Assembly: GCA_023663185.1 (NCBI GenBank)
Contig: JAMPHY010000008.1
Coordinates: 1-64,000, forward strand
Direction: 5' to 3'
Source: Clostridiales bacterium
Lineage (GTDB): Bacteria; Bacillota; Clostridia; Lachnospirales; Lachnospiraceae
Length of the DNA: 64,000 nt
Positions within the stretch are counted from its first letter, which is position 1. Every line of letters begins with the position of its first letter. The notes under the pieces were generated by a model that was not told where the DNA came from, searched no databases, and saw only the letters and a program-made list of their open reading frames with translations. Below are positions 34,973 through 44,831 of the stretch, piece after piece. The translations under genes and the position numbers were made by a program.

Positions 34973-35322
34973 CGCATAGGAAAATTGCTTATTCAAAGAT
35001 TGCCTTGTCAAAACGTAAGGCTATTAAGAAAGATATAAAAGAAAGATATGGTAAGGAACGGGCGGACAAGTTTTCTAAGCATATTTCAAAATGCATTGCA
35101 GAATTAAAACAGTTTCCAGAATTAGGAGTTCCTTTACGGGAAAAGTATGATTATGACTGTGATTATTATATGCTTTTTGTAGAACATAATTATTTTATTT
35201 ATAGCGTACTTGATGATTTGATTTTGATACTTGAGATATTTAATGAAAAAGAGGATTTCATGTATCAGTTGTTTGGGGTAATTACTACATCACAAGATAC
35301 ATTGGATTATTGGGCTGAGTGA
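34969..35322 (+). CDS. RelE/ParE-superfamily toxin (putative)
   Basis: A 117-residue basic protein. Features that fit the RelE/ParE fold are an N-terminal strand with a basic helix (YSKIALSKRKAIKKDIKERYGKE), FPELGVPLREKY in the middle and YYMLFVEHNYFIYSVLDDLILILEIF at the end. It would act as an mRNase or gyrase poison, depending on subfamily, which I cannot decide. It overlaps its antitoxin by 4 nt and is followed by a terminator. Confidence 0.7.
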   Translation: MTHRKIAYSKIALSKRKAIKKDIKERYGKERADKFSKHISKCIAELKQFPELGVPLREKYDYDCDYYMLFVEHNYFIYSVLDDLILILEIFNEKEDFMYQLFGVITTSQDTLDYWAE

Positions 35323-35386
35323 AGCTTAATAAAAATCCATTGACACATATTCTTAAGTGTGTTGCCGTTGTTTATTATTAATAGCG

Positions 35387-35417
35387 ATAGGAGGTCAAAG
35401 AGGCTTCCTATTTTTTA
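35387..35417 (+). terminator. Intrinsic terminator after the RelE/ParE-like gene
   Basis: An 8-bp stem (ATAGGAGG 35387-35394 with CTTCCTAT 35404-35411, one G-T pair) is followed by six T. The next 170 bases (35418-35592) show no gene, promoter or repeat that I can support. Confidence 0.6.
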
Positions 35418-35592
35418 ATTTATTATTTTCTAAAAGACAGTATCGGAAATGATAAGATAGGAAAGTTGTTGCATAATTTTGATTGTAAAGAATCAAAGGA
35501 TACGGATAAAGCTGTTCTTTTGAAACAGTTATAAAGAGATTGGACATAAGCATAACAATTGCATAGAAGTATTTTGAATGAATATTGAAACA

Positions 35593-35724
35593 TCAATCCA
35601 CACGCTTTAATTTTCGCACCCTTATGGACTTTTTGACAGCATTTGCAGCTTCCAACATGACATATATTTCATCTTCATCTATCCAATATATAAGCAGCCA
35701 GTCAGGTGAAATATTGCACTCCCT
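35593..35724 (-). pseudogene. 3' remnant of a YafQ-like toxin gene
   Basis: Reading from 35724 on the minus strand gives RRECNISPDWLLIYWIDEDEI and a diverged tail ending in TGA at 35593. ECxIxPDWLLIY is the conserved C-terminal block of YafQ/RelE toxins. The N-terminal half of the toxin is missing, and the catalytic end of the family is diverged. It overlaps the end of the antitoxin remnant, implying that an internal deletion joined them. Confidence 0.65.
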
Positions 35725-35878
35725 TCGCGTCCAGCATTGCAAAGAAGTCCTCTGCGCTGCCTTCAAAATGCTGTCCGCTGCCGGTCCGTATCATTTCGTC
35801 CGTTTCGGCAAAGGCTTCCAGTGTTTCATCGTTTGGCGTAAATTCAGGATAAACAGGAATGCCGATTTTATCAGCTTT
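35702..35878 (-). pseudogene. 3' remnant of a RelB/DinJ-like antitoxin gene
   Basis: Minus-strand translation gives KADKIGIPVYPEFTPNDETL followed by AETDEMIRTGSGQHFEG and FFAMLDAKG, then TGA. This is the typical C-terminal half of RelB/DinJ antitoxins that clamp YafQ-type toxins. An in-frame TGA lies immediately before the segment and no start codon is available, so the DNA-binding half is lost. Confidence 0.7.
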
Positions 35879-35899
35879 TCAGAAATAGTTTATACAATT

Positions 35900-35926
35900 T
35901 TAGCACTCACCTCTTGACAGTGCTAA
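35900..35926. promoter_or_regulatory. CIRCE element (HrcA operator)
   Basis: TTAGCACTC (35900-35908), a 9-nt spacer and CAGTGCTAA (35918-35926). Only one base of the right arm departs from the TTAGCACTC-N9-GAGTGCTAA consensus. It overlaps the -35 box of clpB, placing clpB under HrcA heat-shock repression. Confidence 0.9.
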
Positions 35927-35942
35927 CAAAAAGCGATATTGT
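35914..35942 (+). promoter_or_regulatory. clpB promoter
   Basis: TTGACA (35914-35919) lies inside the CIRCE element, with a 17-nt spacer and TATTGT (35937-35942). HrcA bound to the element would cover the -35 box. Confidence 0.65.
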
Positions 35943-36010
35943 TATATTGCAACTAGAACACTAAGACGGTTGACAATATGAAATATTGAGTACTAGAGGA
36001 GGCAGTGATT

Positions 36011-38593
36011 ATGAATTTGACGAAATTTACCCAGAAGTCCATGCAGGCGGTTGAACAGTGCGAGAAACTGGCGTACGAATATGGAAATCAGGAAATCGAG
36101 CAAGAGCATCTTCTCTATAGTCTTCTTACTATAGAGGACAGCCTTATTTTGAAACTGATTGAAAAGATGGAGATTAATAAAGAATATTTCTTAAACCGTG
36201 TGGAGCAGGGACTTAAGAAACGTGTGAAAGTTCAGGGCGGACAGATATATGTCGGACAGGACTTAAATAAGGTGTTAGTTACGGCGGAAGACGAGGCGAA
36301 GCAATTAGGCGATGAGTATGTTTCCGTGGAACATCTTTTTATGGCGATGATTAAGAACCCGAACAAAGAGATTAAAGAAATATTCAGGGAATACGGAATC
36401 ACCAGAGAACGATTTTTACAGGTGCTTTCAACTGTGCGCGGAAGCCAGAGGGTTACGTCCGATAATCCGGAGGCTACTTATGACACTTTGGAGAAGTACG
36501 GACAGGACTTAGTAGAGAAGGCAGGAAAGCAGAAACTTGATCCTGTTATTGGCAGGGATAACGAAATCCGTAATGTTATCCGTATTCTTTCGCGTAAGAC
36601 AAAAAACAATCCCGTACTGATAGGTGAGCCCGGCGTTGGTAAGACGGCGGTTGCGGAAGGCTTGGCGCAGCGGATAGTGCGTGGCGATGTGCCGGAGGGT
36701 TTAAAGGATAAAAAGATTTTTGCGCTGGATATGGGGGCGCTAGTTGCGGGGGCAAAATACCGCGGTGAATTTGAAGAGCGTTTAAAAGCCGTGCTTGACG
36801 AAGTGAAAAACAGCGACGGACAGATTATCCTCTTTATAGACGAGCTGCATACGATTGTAGGCGCAGGCAAGACTGACGGCGCGCTGGACGCGGGCAATAT
36901 GCTTAAGCCTATGCTTGCAAGAGGCGAGCTGCATTGTATCGGCGCGACTACGCTTGACGAGTATCGCCAGTATATTGAAAAGGACGCGGCGTTAGAACGT
37001 CGTTTCCAGCCTGTTATGGTAGAAGAACCTACGGTAGAGGATACTATTTCTATTCTGCGCGGACTGAAAGAGCGTTATGAGGTTTATCATGGCGTGAAGA
37101 TAATGGATAACGCATTAGTCAGCGCGGCAGTGCTTTCACACAGATATATCTCAGATAGGTTTCTGCCGGATAAAGCGATTGATTTGGTTGACGAGGCGTG
37201 CGCGCTGATTAAGACGGAATTGGATTCCATGCCTGCAGAACTTGACGAGCTGCGGCGTAAGGTAATGCAGCTTGAAATCGAAGAGACGGCGCTTAAAAAA
37301 GAAGACGACAGGCTGAGTAAAGAACGTTTGGAAAATCTGCAGAAGGAACTTGCGGAGTTAAAGTCGGAATTGGATAACAGGACTGCACAATGGGAAAATG
37401 AAAAGGCGTCTGTGGATAAATTATCCAAGATAAGAGAAGAAATCGACGAGGTCAATAACCAGATTCAGATTGCGCAGCGTGAGAGCGATTACGAAAAAGC
37501 GGCGGAGTTAAGTTATGGCAAGCTTCCATCTTTGAAGCAGCAGCTTGAAATCGAAGAGGAAAAGGTGAGCCATAAAGAACTTTCTCTTGTACATGAAAGC
37601 GTATCGGAAGATGAAATCGCTAAAATAATTTCCCGCTGGACAGGCATTCCGGTGGCGAAGCTGACAGAGAGCGAGCGCAATAAGACTCTGCACCTTGACG
37701 AAGAACTGCATAAGCGTGTAATCGGGCAGGAAGAGGGCGTGACGAAGGTTACGGAAGCGATTATACGTTCTAAAGCAGGTATCAAAGATCCGGCGAAGCC
37801 CATAGGTTCATTCCTGTTCTTAGGACCGACGGGCGTAGGTAAGACTGAGCTTGCTAAAGCGCTTGCGGCGTCGCTGTTTGACGATGAGAATAATATGGTG
37901 CGTATTGATATGAGCGAATATATGGAGAAGTATTCCGTTTCCAGATTGATTGGAGCGCCTCCCGGATATGTGGGATATGAAGAAGGCGGTCAGTTGACCG
38001 AAGCAGTCAGAAGAAAGCCTTATTCGGTGGTTCTGTTTGATGAGATTGAGAAAGCGCACCCCGATGTATTTAACGTACTTTTGCAAGTATTGGACGATGG
38101 ACGTATAACGGATTCACAGGGAAGGACGGTCGATTTTAAGAATACAATACTGATTATGACATCTAATATCGGCTCGGAATATCTGCTTAACGGTATTGAT
38201 GAAAACGGAAACATCAGACAAGAAGCGGAAGACATGGTGATGGGAGACTTACGGAATCATTTCCGTCCGGAATTTTTAAATCGTCTGGACGAAACGATTA
38301 TGTTTAAACCTTTGACTAAAGACGTTATTGGCGGCATTATCGGACTTATTGTTGCTGATTTGAATAAGCGTCTTTCCGATAGAGAGCTTAGCATAGAGCT
38401 GACAAAAGAAGCGCAACAGTTCATTGTGGAGAACGCATATGATTCCGTATATGGTGCCAGACCGCTCAAGCGTTATATACAGAAATACGTGGAGACGCTT
38501 GCTGCGAAGCTTATTTTATCAGACAGCGTATCGACTAACGATATAATTTTGATTACGGTAGAAGGCGGCAGTCTGTCTGCAGTAAGAAAATAA
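36011..38593 (+). CDS. clpB: ATP-dependent disaggregase ClpB
   Basis: An 860-residue hexameric AAA+ chaperone that threads aggregated proteins, working with DnaK. It has the N-terminal repeat domain (about 1-145), AAA-1 with Walker A GEPGVGKT near residue 204 and a long coiled-coil middle domain (about 400-525). AAA-2 follows, with Walker A GPTGVGKT near residue 604 and sensor and arginine-finger segments. The middle domain and [29 protein letters not shown] distinguish it from ClpC, ClpE and ClpA. GAGGAGG sits before ATG 36011; GTG 36005 is too close. Expression is controlled by the CIRCE element upstream. Confidence 0.96.
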   Translation: MNLTKFTQKSMQAVEQCEKLAYEYGNQEIEQEHLLYSLLTIEDSLILKLIEKMEINKEYFLNRVEQGLKKRVKVQGGQIYVGQDLNKVLVTAEDEAKQLGDEYVSVEHLFMAMIKNPNKEIKEIFREYGITRERFLQVLSTVRGSQRVTSDNPEATYDTLEKYGQDLVEKAGKQKLDPVIGRDNEIRNVIRILSRKTKNNPVLIGEPGVGKTAVAEGLAQRIVRGDVPEGLKDKKIFALDMGALVAGAKYRGEFEERLKAVLDEVKNSDGQIILFIDELHTIVGAGKTDGALDAGNMLKPMLARGELHCIGATTLDEYRQYIEKDAALERRFQPVMVEEPTVEDTISILRGLKERYEVYHGVKIMDNALVSAAVLSHRYISDRFLPDKAIDLVDEACALIKTELDSMPAELDELRRKVMQLEIEETALKKEDDRLSKERLENLQKELAELKSELDNRTAQWENEKASVDKLSKIREEIDEVNNQIQIAQRESDYEKAAELSYGKLPSLKQQLEIEEEKVSHKELSLVHESVSEDEIAKIISRWTGIPVAKLTESERNKTLHLDEELHKRVIGQEEGVTKVTEAIIRSKAGIKDPAKPIGSFLFLGPTGVGKTELAKALAASLFDDENNMVRIDMSEYMEKYSVSRLIGAPPGYVGYEEGGQLTEAVRRKPYSVVLFDEIEKAHPDVFNVLLQVLDDGRITDSQGRTVDFKNTILIMTSNIGSEYLLNGIDENGNIRQEAEDMVMGDLRNHFRPEFLNRLDETIMFKPLTKDVIGGIIGLIVADLNKRLSDRELSIELTKEAQQFIVENAYDSVYGARPLKRYIQKYVETLAAKLILSDSVSTNDIILITVEGGSLSAVRK

Positions 38594-38689
38594 AAATTGA
38601 TATTTTCCCATTGGTTCCACTATCAATTTATCGAAAAATGATGTATACTTAAAGGTAAGATTAAGAAACTTTATTTTTGGAGGTATAGT

Positions 38690-40834
38690 ATGGGATCAAT
38701 GGGAAAAAACACGTCAACAAATTCTGAGAAGAAAAAGTCTGGAACATCTGATACAGGTAAGAGTAACGCATTATTCAGCCTTAGAAATAAAATATATATA
38801 TGTTTTCTCATACCGATAATTTTTATGATAGCGGTCGGTTTTATCTCATACTATTATGCGCAGGACGGTCTTAGCGATAAATTCAAAGAATCTGCGATTC
38901 AGACTTCCAATATGGCAATGCAGTATATGGATACAAGCTGTACATATATTCAGTCGGAGGGCTTAAGATATGCTTTTGACAGCGGCATTGAAGATTATTC
39001 ACTGGGAATGCCCGGAAAGAGTACGGGAGAAAAAACCACGTATTTTAGCGATGCAAGACGCATGGTAATGGCTTCACAGTCGGCAAATCCTTTTATCAGT
39101 AATCTGCATATTGTTCCCAAAGCGGGAAACTGGATTATTTCATCTTCTTCAGCCGAATATTATGACGGTATTTATGATGAATATTATGAAGAAATGTTAA
39201 AACTGGCTCCGGACGGGGGCACTATTCCCAGATGGATAGACTCACACCCGCTTTTGAACGGACAGATGGGACTTTCTGACGACGACTATTTTATGGCTTA
39301 TCAGATGCAGACAAGTAAAAAGTTTGCATACGTGGTAGTGGACGTAAAGACAGACGCACTGGCTAATATCTTAAATGATATGGACTTTGGAGAAGGCAGC
39401 ATTAGGGGATTTGTAACCGACAGTGGAAAAGAACTTATCGTAGAAAGCAAAGCAGATGGACAGATGGAGCTTTTAGCAAACGGCGAGAGTGTTTTTTCAC
39501 AGCAGGATTTTTATACACAGAGCCTTATGCAAAGTCTTGACTCCGGGGAATTAAGCGGAGTTATGGACGTTACATATCTGGGCGAGAAATATCTGTATGT
39601 GTATTCAAGAAGTGAAGTGTGCAATGTGACATTATGTTCTTTAATACCGCTTGGCATAGTTACCGGACAGGCGGAAACAATAAAGACGATTACCATTACG
39701 CTTGTAATACTGGCGGCTATAATCGCGATTGTTATCGGCACTGTTATCACGATGGGAATACAGAAGAACATGAAGAGCATTTCCCATAATCTTAACGAGG
39801 TGGCGAAGGGTGATTTGACAGTTAAGGTGAAAGCTCAGGGTAAGGACGAGTTTCAGTCATTGGCGCAGACTGCAACCAATATGATAAAGAATAATAAGAA
39901 ACTTGTTTTGCGGCTGACGGATACAATCGGGCAGCTTGAAAAAACCGCAGAAGACGTGAATGGAGCGTCGGACGATATTAGTGAATATTCCAAAGATATC
40001 GTTACCGCTATCAACGAAATCAGCGCGGGAATGTCGAAACAGGCGGGACATGCTCAGGAATGCGTCGTAAAGACCAATGGGCTTTCAAAAAGAATGGGCG
40101 ATATAAGCACATTGGTACAGCAGACGGAAAATCTTGCAGACGAAACAGGACAAATGGTTAATCAGGGTATGGAAATTGTCGGAGTGCTGGGAGAGCGCGC
40201 CAAGAAAACTACTGATATTACGGCGAATGTGGGCAGCAGCATAGAAATGCTTAAAACAGAGTCAGAGATGATTAACGGTTTCGTCGAGACTATAAGCGAT
40301 ATTTCAGGGCAAACAAATCTGCTTTCACTGAATGCGTCCATCGAGGCGGCAAGAGCGGGAGAAGCAGGAAGAGGCTTTGCCATAGTTGCAGAAGAAATCC
40401 GCAAGCTTGCAGACGAATCCAATGCGGCAGCGGAAGAAATCCGCAATAATGTCAATAAAATCAGTGCACAGACCATGCTTAGCGTAAACAGCGCGAAGGA
40501 AGCGGAGGCTATGGTTGCTTTGCAGGCAGAGACTGTTGACGAAGTAATAAGCGTATTTAGGAATATAGAAAAACAGATATCCAATCTGCTTGCTAATATG
40601 AAAGCGATTGCAAATAGTACAGAGTTGGCAGATAGTGAAAGAGATGATACGATTGCTGCGGTTGAGAATATTTCTTCCATTATCGAGCAGACGGCAGGAA
40701 ATTCGGAACAGGTGCATAATATGGCTATCCAGCTCCGCGACAGCATACAGAAACTGGATAAGACCGCGCAGACGCTTGATGATAATATGAGCGGGTTAAA
40801 GACTGAGATTTCGGTATTTAAGTTGGAGAAATAA
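38690..40834 (+). CDS. Methyl-accepting chemotaxis protein
   Basis: A 714-residue transmembrane chemoreceptor. TM1 lies at about residues 34-56, then a long extracytoplasmic Cache-like domain, TM2 near 333-356, HAMP to about 410 and the signalling domain. The tip shows [40 protein letters not shown], the CheA/CheW contact region. Its ligand is unknown. GGAGG precedes the ATG. No other chemotaxis gene lies in the window. Confidence 0.92.
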   Translation: MGSMGKNTSTNSEKKKSGTSDTGKSNALFSLRNKIYICFLIPIIFMIAVGFISYYYAQDGLSDKFKESAIQTSNMAMQYMDTSCTYIQSEGLRYAFDSGIEDYSLGMPGKSTGEKTTYFSDARRMVMASQSANPFISNLHIVPKAGNWIISSSSAEYYDGIYDEYYEEMLKLAPDGGTIPRWIDSHPLLNGQMGLSDDDYFMAYQMQTSKKFAYVVVDVKTDALANILNDMDFGEGSIRGFVTDSGKELIVESKADGQMELLANGESVFSQQDFYTQSLMQSLDSGELSGVMDVTYLGEKYLYVYSRSEVCNVTLCSLIPLGIVTGQAETIKTITITLVILAAIIAIVIGTVITMGIQKNMKSISHNLNEVAKGDLTVKVKAQGKDEFQSLAQTATNMIKNNKKLVLRLTDTIGQLEKTAEDVNGASDDISEYSKDIVTAINEISAGMSKQAGHAQECVVKTNGLSKRMGDISTLVQQTENLADETGQMVNQGMEIVGVLGERAKKTTDITANVGSSIEMLKTESEMINGFVETISDISGQTNLLSLNASIEAARAGEAGRGFAIVAEEIRKLADESNAAAEEIRNNVNKISAQTMLSVNSAKEAEAMVALQAETVDEVISVFRNIEKQISNLLANMKAIANSTELADSERDDTIAAVENISSIIEQTAGNSEQVHNMAIQLRDSIQKLDKTAQTLDDNMSGLKTEISVFKLEK

Positions 40835-40930
40835 ATTTTCACATATACCTACAGGCGTTGCACAATATTTGTGTATATATTGCTGATGGCTACACAAATT
40901 CGCAGGCTGAGAAAGGAGCATGATTATAAA

Positions 40931-41953
40931 ATGAGATATCCTGATTTTTTACGGGAAAATGGAACAATAGGTTTTGTCGCGCCGTCCTTTGGTTGTGCAA
41001 CAGAACCGTATAAAACCGGATTTATGCACGCGCAGGAGAATTGGAAGGCTGCCGGATACAACTTGCAGTTTGGACCTAACTGCTATGTGGCAAAAGGAAT
41101 CGGTATCAGTAATACGCCGGACGAGTGCGGGAAAGAGCTTCAGGAATATTATTGCAGCGATGAAAATGATTGTATTATTTCATGCGGCGGCGGGGAGCTT
41201 ATGTGTGAAACTCTGGATTATGTGGATTTCGATAAGATAAAGGCGGCTGCGCCTAAATGGTATATGGGATATTCAGATAACACAAATATGACTTTTCTGC
41301 TGACGACATTATGCGATACGGCTGCCATCTACGGTCCGTGCGCGGCAGAATTTGGCATGGAGCCGTGGCATAGTTCGCTTCAGGACGCAATGGACGTGCT
41401 GACAGGAAAAAGCCTGAGCTTTAAAGGATATGATAAATGGGAAAAAGAGCCTTTAAAAGACGAAGACAATCCGCTAGCGCCCTACAATGCAACCGAGCCT
41501 TCCGTTATTCGTAAATTCCCTGATGAAACGCTGGATTTTACGGGCAGGCTGGTAGGCGGCTGCATGGATTGTCTGGTAAATCTGCTGGGGACGAAGTATG
41601 ATAAGGTATGCGATTTTACGAAACGCTATAAGGACGACGGAATTTTGTGGTTTCTGGAATCCTGCGATTTAAATGTAATGTCAATCCGTCGTGCGATGTG
41701 GCAGATGGAAAATGCAGGCTGGTTTGAGAATTGCAGCGGGTTTTTAATTGGCAGACCGCTTTGCTATGGAGAAGAAATGATGGGACTCGATCAGTATAAG
41801 GCAGTGTATGATGTAATAAAGAAGTATAATGTGCCGATAGTAATGGACGTGGATATAGGACATCTTTCCCCGATGATGCCGATTGTCTGTGGCAGCATGG
41901 CGCGGGTACACGCGGAAGGAAATCAGTATAGCGTGCAGATGGAACTGCGGTAA
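40931..41953 (+). CDS. S66-family LD-carboxypeptidase / MccF-like peptidase
   Basis: A 340-residue serine peptidase of the LdcA/MccF group. Members cleave L,D-bonds in peptidoglycan peptides or inactivate microcin C-type peptide nucleotides. The start reads LRENGTIGFVAPSFGCA. The nucleophile is Ser115 in MGYSDNTNMTF, and the later Glu and His appear in FLESCDLN and VDIGHLSP. It belongs to the MccF-like branch by length and the CGGGELM motif. ATG 40931 starts the conserved domain; GGAG lies about 12 nt upstream. The DUF4250 gene follows after 17 nt. Confidence 0.87.
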   Translation: MRYPDFLRENGTIGFVAPSFGCATEPYKTGFMHAQENWKAAGYNLQFGPNCYVAKGIGISNTPDECGKELQEYYCSDENDCIISCGGGELMCETLDYVDFDKIKAAAPKWYMGYSDNTNMTFLLTTLCDTAAIYGPCAAEFGMEPWHSSLQDAMDVLTGKSLSFKGYDKWEKEPLKDEDNPLAPYNATEPSVIRKFPDETLDFTGRLVGGCMDCLVNLLGTKYDKVCDFTKRYKDDGILWFLESCDLNVMSIRRAMWQMENAGWFENCSGFLIGRPLCYGEEMMGLDQYKAVYDVIKKYNVPIVMDVDIGHLSPMMPIVCGSMARVHAEGNQYSVQMELR

Positions 41954-41970
41954 AGGAGAATTGTATTAAT

Positions 41971-42144
41971 ATGATACCACAAGAACCCACGATATTGCTT
42001 AGTTATATAAATTTAAAATTGCGGGATTTTTATGATTCCCTGCAAAGCCTGTGTGATGACATTGATGTCAGTGAAAGCGAAATTACCGAAAAGCTTGCGT
42101 CCATAAATTATCACTATGATGAGGAGAAAAACCAATTTGTCTGA
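41971..42144 (+). CDS. DUF4250 family small protein
   Basis: A 57-residue protein, MIPQEPTILLSYINLKLRDF onward, ending with SINYHYDEEKNQFV. Length, the LLSYIN-KLRD block and the YDEEKNQFV end fit DUF4250, a family of unknown role common in Clostridia. AAAGGAG precedes the ATG. The next gene's predicted TTG start lies within its last codons. Confidence 0.88.
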   Translation: MIPQEPTILLSYINLKLRDFYDSLQSLCDDIDVSESEITEKLASINYHYDEEKNQFV

Positions 42145-43738
42145 AATAATAAATGTAACGGTAATTAGTGGAAACAGCAATGACGGAAACATCAATATCA
42201 GTCATGATATAAATATGACATTAATGTCAACTTTGCTAAAAGAAAATCTTATCGCGGGAGATTTCTGCGGTGGGCGGGGCAGTTGTAAAAGATGTAGGAT
42301 ACAGTTCTTAAGCGGAGCCACGGTTCCGTCACAATCGGACAGAAGTGCGTTTACGCCTGATGAACTCAGGGAGGGCTGGCGGCTTGCATGTCTGTCAAAA
42401 CCGAAAGCGGATTGCGTCATACGGCTTGCTGGGGCTAAGTCATATGAACAGCCTATGCGGACGGATATAGTAACGAAATCGCAGAAAATTAATATTATTG
42501 ATAAGGACAAAAGTATTTATAAAGATGTAACCGCTTGTAGAGACGGTGAGGTATGTAAAAGTGATGGTAACGACTGTCTAATCGCCGTGGATTTAGGCAC
42601 GACGACTATCGCCATGCAGTTAATGGAAATACGTTCAGGCAAAGTGATAGACACATACTGCGCCATGAATCCGCAAAGAAGTTATGGTGCAGATGTATTG
42701 TCCAGAATACAGGCTGACAACGAGGGGCACGGGCAGGAACTTAGAGATAGCGTGTGGGAAGTTTTGCGCACAGGAATAAGGCAATTTTGTAAGACAATAT
42801 ATGAAAAAAGAAAGCTTGCAGAGACAGCTATGCACTTAGACATACGCGGCATATGTATTGCGGGTAATACAACAATGGAACATCTGCTTATGGGGCTCCC
42901 TACAAAGAGTTTAGGGGAAAGTCCGTTTACTCCGGTTGAAAAGGGTTTGCAGAAATGCGCGTTATCGTTAAAAAAAGACATATGTGCTGAAGCGATAGAA
43001 GGACTTGAAGTTTACATAACCCCAGTAATAAGCGCATTTGTCGGCGGAGACATAGTGGCAGGACTTTATCACTGTGGCATGTTGGGCGGGCGCATGACGG
43101 CGTTGTTTATAGACCTCGGAACAAATGGTGAAATTGCCGTAACGGACGGTGAACGGCTGATTGTGACGGCGACTGCCGCAGGACCGGCTTTTGAAGGCGG
43201 CGCTAATGCGTCGGCTCCGGGCAGCGATATGATTGAGATAATAGCTTCTTTATTACGGCAGGGCATAATTGATGAGAGCGGATTGCTTAAAGAAGAATAT
43301 TTTGAGAATGGAATAGATGTACCGATACGAAACGCGCAGGATAAAGAGCAAGAGGTTATCCATCTGACGCAGAAAGACATCAGAGAAATACAGATGGCTA
43401 AGGCTGCGGTGCGCGCGGGGATTGAAATTTTATACGAAAAGATAGGAAAGCCCAAGCTTGATAATGTGTATCTGGCAGGCGGTTTCGGCTATTATCTGAA
43501 TGTAAACGCAGCGATAGAGATAGGGCTTTTGCCCGAATATATGCAGGGTATTGTAACAGCAGTCGGCAATACTTCTCTAGCCGGAGCGTTTGAAATAGGA
43601 AGAGAGCTGTGCTTGGGCAGACTTAATGAAGAAATGCTTGCAGATAAGCTGCAAATGATAGAAAACATCAATCTTGCCAATCAGGAGAACTTTGAGGCGG
43701 TATATTTAAGTAATCTCAATTTTCCGGTCAGGTGTTAA
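42137..43738 (+). CDS. RACo-like corrinoid activation / ASKHA ATPase with [2Fe-2S] domain
   Basis: About 533 residues. The N-terminal ferredoxin-like domain has the pattern CGGRGSCKRCR (C-x5-C-x2-C) with a distal Cys in LACLSK. A linker leads to an ASKHA ATPase core of DUF4445/RACo type, with IAVDLGTTTIAMQLMEI, NPQRSYGADVLSRIQ, GNTTMEHLL, FIDLGTNGEIAV and YLAGGFGYYL. Such proteins reductively activate corrinoid methyltransferases, using ATP hydrolysis. No methyltransferase gene lies beside it here. I place the start at TTG 42137 because GAGGAG lies 10 nt upstream; ATG 42116, within DUF4250, is the alternative. Confidence 0.85.
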   Translation: MSEIINVTVISGNSNDGNINISHDINMTLMSTLLKENLIAGDFCGGRGSCKRCRIQFLSGATVPSQSDRSAFTPDELREGWRLACLSKPKADCVIRLAGAKSYEQPMRTDIVTKSQKINIIDKDKSIYKDVTACRDGEVCKSDGNDCLIAVDLGTTTIAMQLMEIRSGKVIDTYCAMNPQRSYGADVLSRIQADNEGHGQELRDSVWEVLRTGIRQFCKTIYEKRKLAETAMHLDIRGICIAGNTTMEHLLMGLPTKSLGESPFTPVEKGLQKCALSLKKDICAEAIEGLEVYITPVISAFVGGDIVAGLYHCGMLGGRMTALFIDLGTNGEIAVTDGERLIVTATAAGPAFEGGANASAPGSDMIEIIASLLRQGIIDESGLLKEEYFENGIDVPIRNAQDKEQEVIHLTQKDIREIQMAKAAVRAGIEILYEKIGKPKLDNVYLAGGFGYYLNVNAAIEIGLLPEYMQGIVTAVGNTSLAGAFEIGRELCLGRLNEEMLADKLQMIENINLANQENFEAVYLSNLNFPVRC

Positions 43739-43800
43739 AGTGTTACCAGATATAATAATAAATATAAAAAAATTCCATAAATAAGGTTACGTTAAGGTTT

Positions 43801-43840
43801 TACCGGCTTTCTTTTAAGAATCAGCCGGTATTCTGTTTGT
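43801..43840 (+). terminator. Intrinsic terminator
   Basis: An 8-bp stem (TACCGGCT 43801-43808, AGCCGGTA 43823-43830) is followed by the T-rich TTCTGTTTGT. It lies after the RACo-like gene. Confidence 0.6.
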
Positions 43841-43895
43841 AACACTGATAAACAGTTTGTCAGATAGAGCAAACAGAAAAAAAGGAGAGAAGACT

Positions 43896-44831
43896 ATGTG
43901 GACAAGAAAAGAATTAAAAGAGAAAGCTAAGGCGGCGGTAAAAAGAAATTATTGGAAAGCGGTATTGGTATCGGTATTGCTTATTCTGCTGGGGGAAGGG
44001 CTGATTCCGGCGGCAGCCGCAAGCGGAAGTTCAGCAGATTATGATGAAAATGAGGGCTATGTGATTTCCGTAGGGAATAGTATAGGAGAAAGTGTATTAG
44101 TTGATGATTATGTAATCTCTGTGAGAGATAATGCAGAAGGTTCTGCAGGAGAAAGTGTAGTAGCAGATGTTTATGTGATTCCTGCTGAAACTGTCAGACA
44201 AAATGGTGACAATGCTGCTGCAAAAGAGCAAGTGGAAAATGAACTTAGGGAAGCGCTTAACGAACTTGAGCAGATAGATGATTCTATATTAGACTCTTTT
44301 GGGGCGGCATTCCTGATTGTGCTTTTGCTTGCCGCAGTTGTTATTGTAACAGGCGTGATAATATTTGAGATTTTTATCGGCAGCCCCCTGCGTGTAGGGG
44401 CGGGGCGGTTTATGTTAAACGGCATAGACGATAAGGGGAATATTGCAGACCTCGGATTTGCCTTCGACCATAATTATATGAATGCGGTCAAAACGATATT
44501 TTTCCGTAACCTGCATATTTTCTTGTGGAGCCTATTGTTTATTGTTCCCGGCATATATAAGAGCTATCAATATCGTTTCGTGGAATATATTCTGGCGGAA
44601 AATCCGCATATGCCGCGCAAAGAAGTGCTGGAACTTAGCAAGAAAATGATGGAAGGACAGAAATGGAATGCTTTTGTGCTGGATATGTCATTTATTCCGT
44701 GGCATATATTGAACACAGTTACTTGTGGTTTGACAAAAATATTCTATGTTAAACCATATATTTGTATGACAGATGCGTCACTTTATCGTGCGATTATCGG
44801 AAAGGAGTATAGTTATAACGATGGGATATAG
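43896..44831 (+). CDS. DUF975 family membrane protein
   Basis: 311 residues. The family hallmark RKELKEKAKAAVKRNYWKAV leads into TM1, and the middle and end have GSPLRVGAGRFMLNG and RVEMLGAGTG-type positions replaced by IYKSYQYRFVEYILAENP. An acidic, partly repeated extracytoplasmic loop of about 100 residues lies after TM1, which is longer than in typical members. AAGGAGAG precedes ATG 43896. It overlaps the response regulator by 11 nt, so it is probably co-transcribed with the two-component pair. Function of the family is unknown. Confidence 0.82.
   Translation: MWTRKELKEKAKAAVKRNYWKAVLVSVLLILLGEGLIPAAAASGSSADYDENEGYVISVGNSIGESVLVDDYVISVRDNAEGSAGESVVADVYVIPAETVRQNGDNAAAKEQVENELREALNELEQIDDSILDSFGAAFLIVLLLAAVVIVTGVIIFEIFIGSPLRVGAGRFMLNGIDDKGNIADLGFAFDHNYMNAVKTIFFRNLHIFLWSLLFIVPGIYKSYQYRFVEYILAENPHMPRKEVLELSKKMMEGQKWNAFVLDMSFIPWHILNTVTCGLTKIFYVKPYICMTDASLYRAIIGKEYSYNDGI

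Noticed and set aside
35585-35917. A 110-codon plus-strand reading frame before clpB
   Set aside because: It is antisense to the RelB/YafQ remnant, and its end runs into the CIRCE element.
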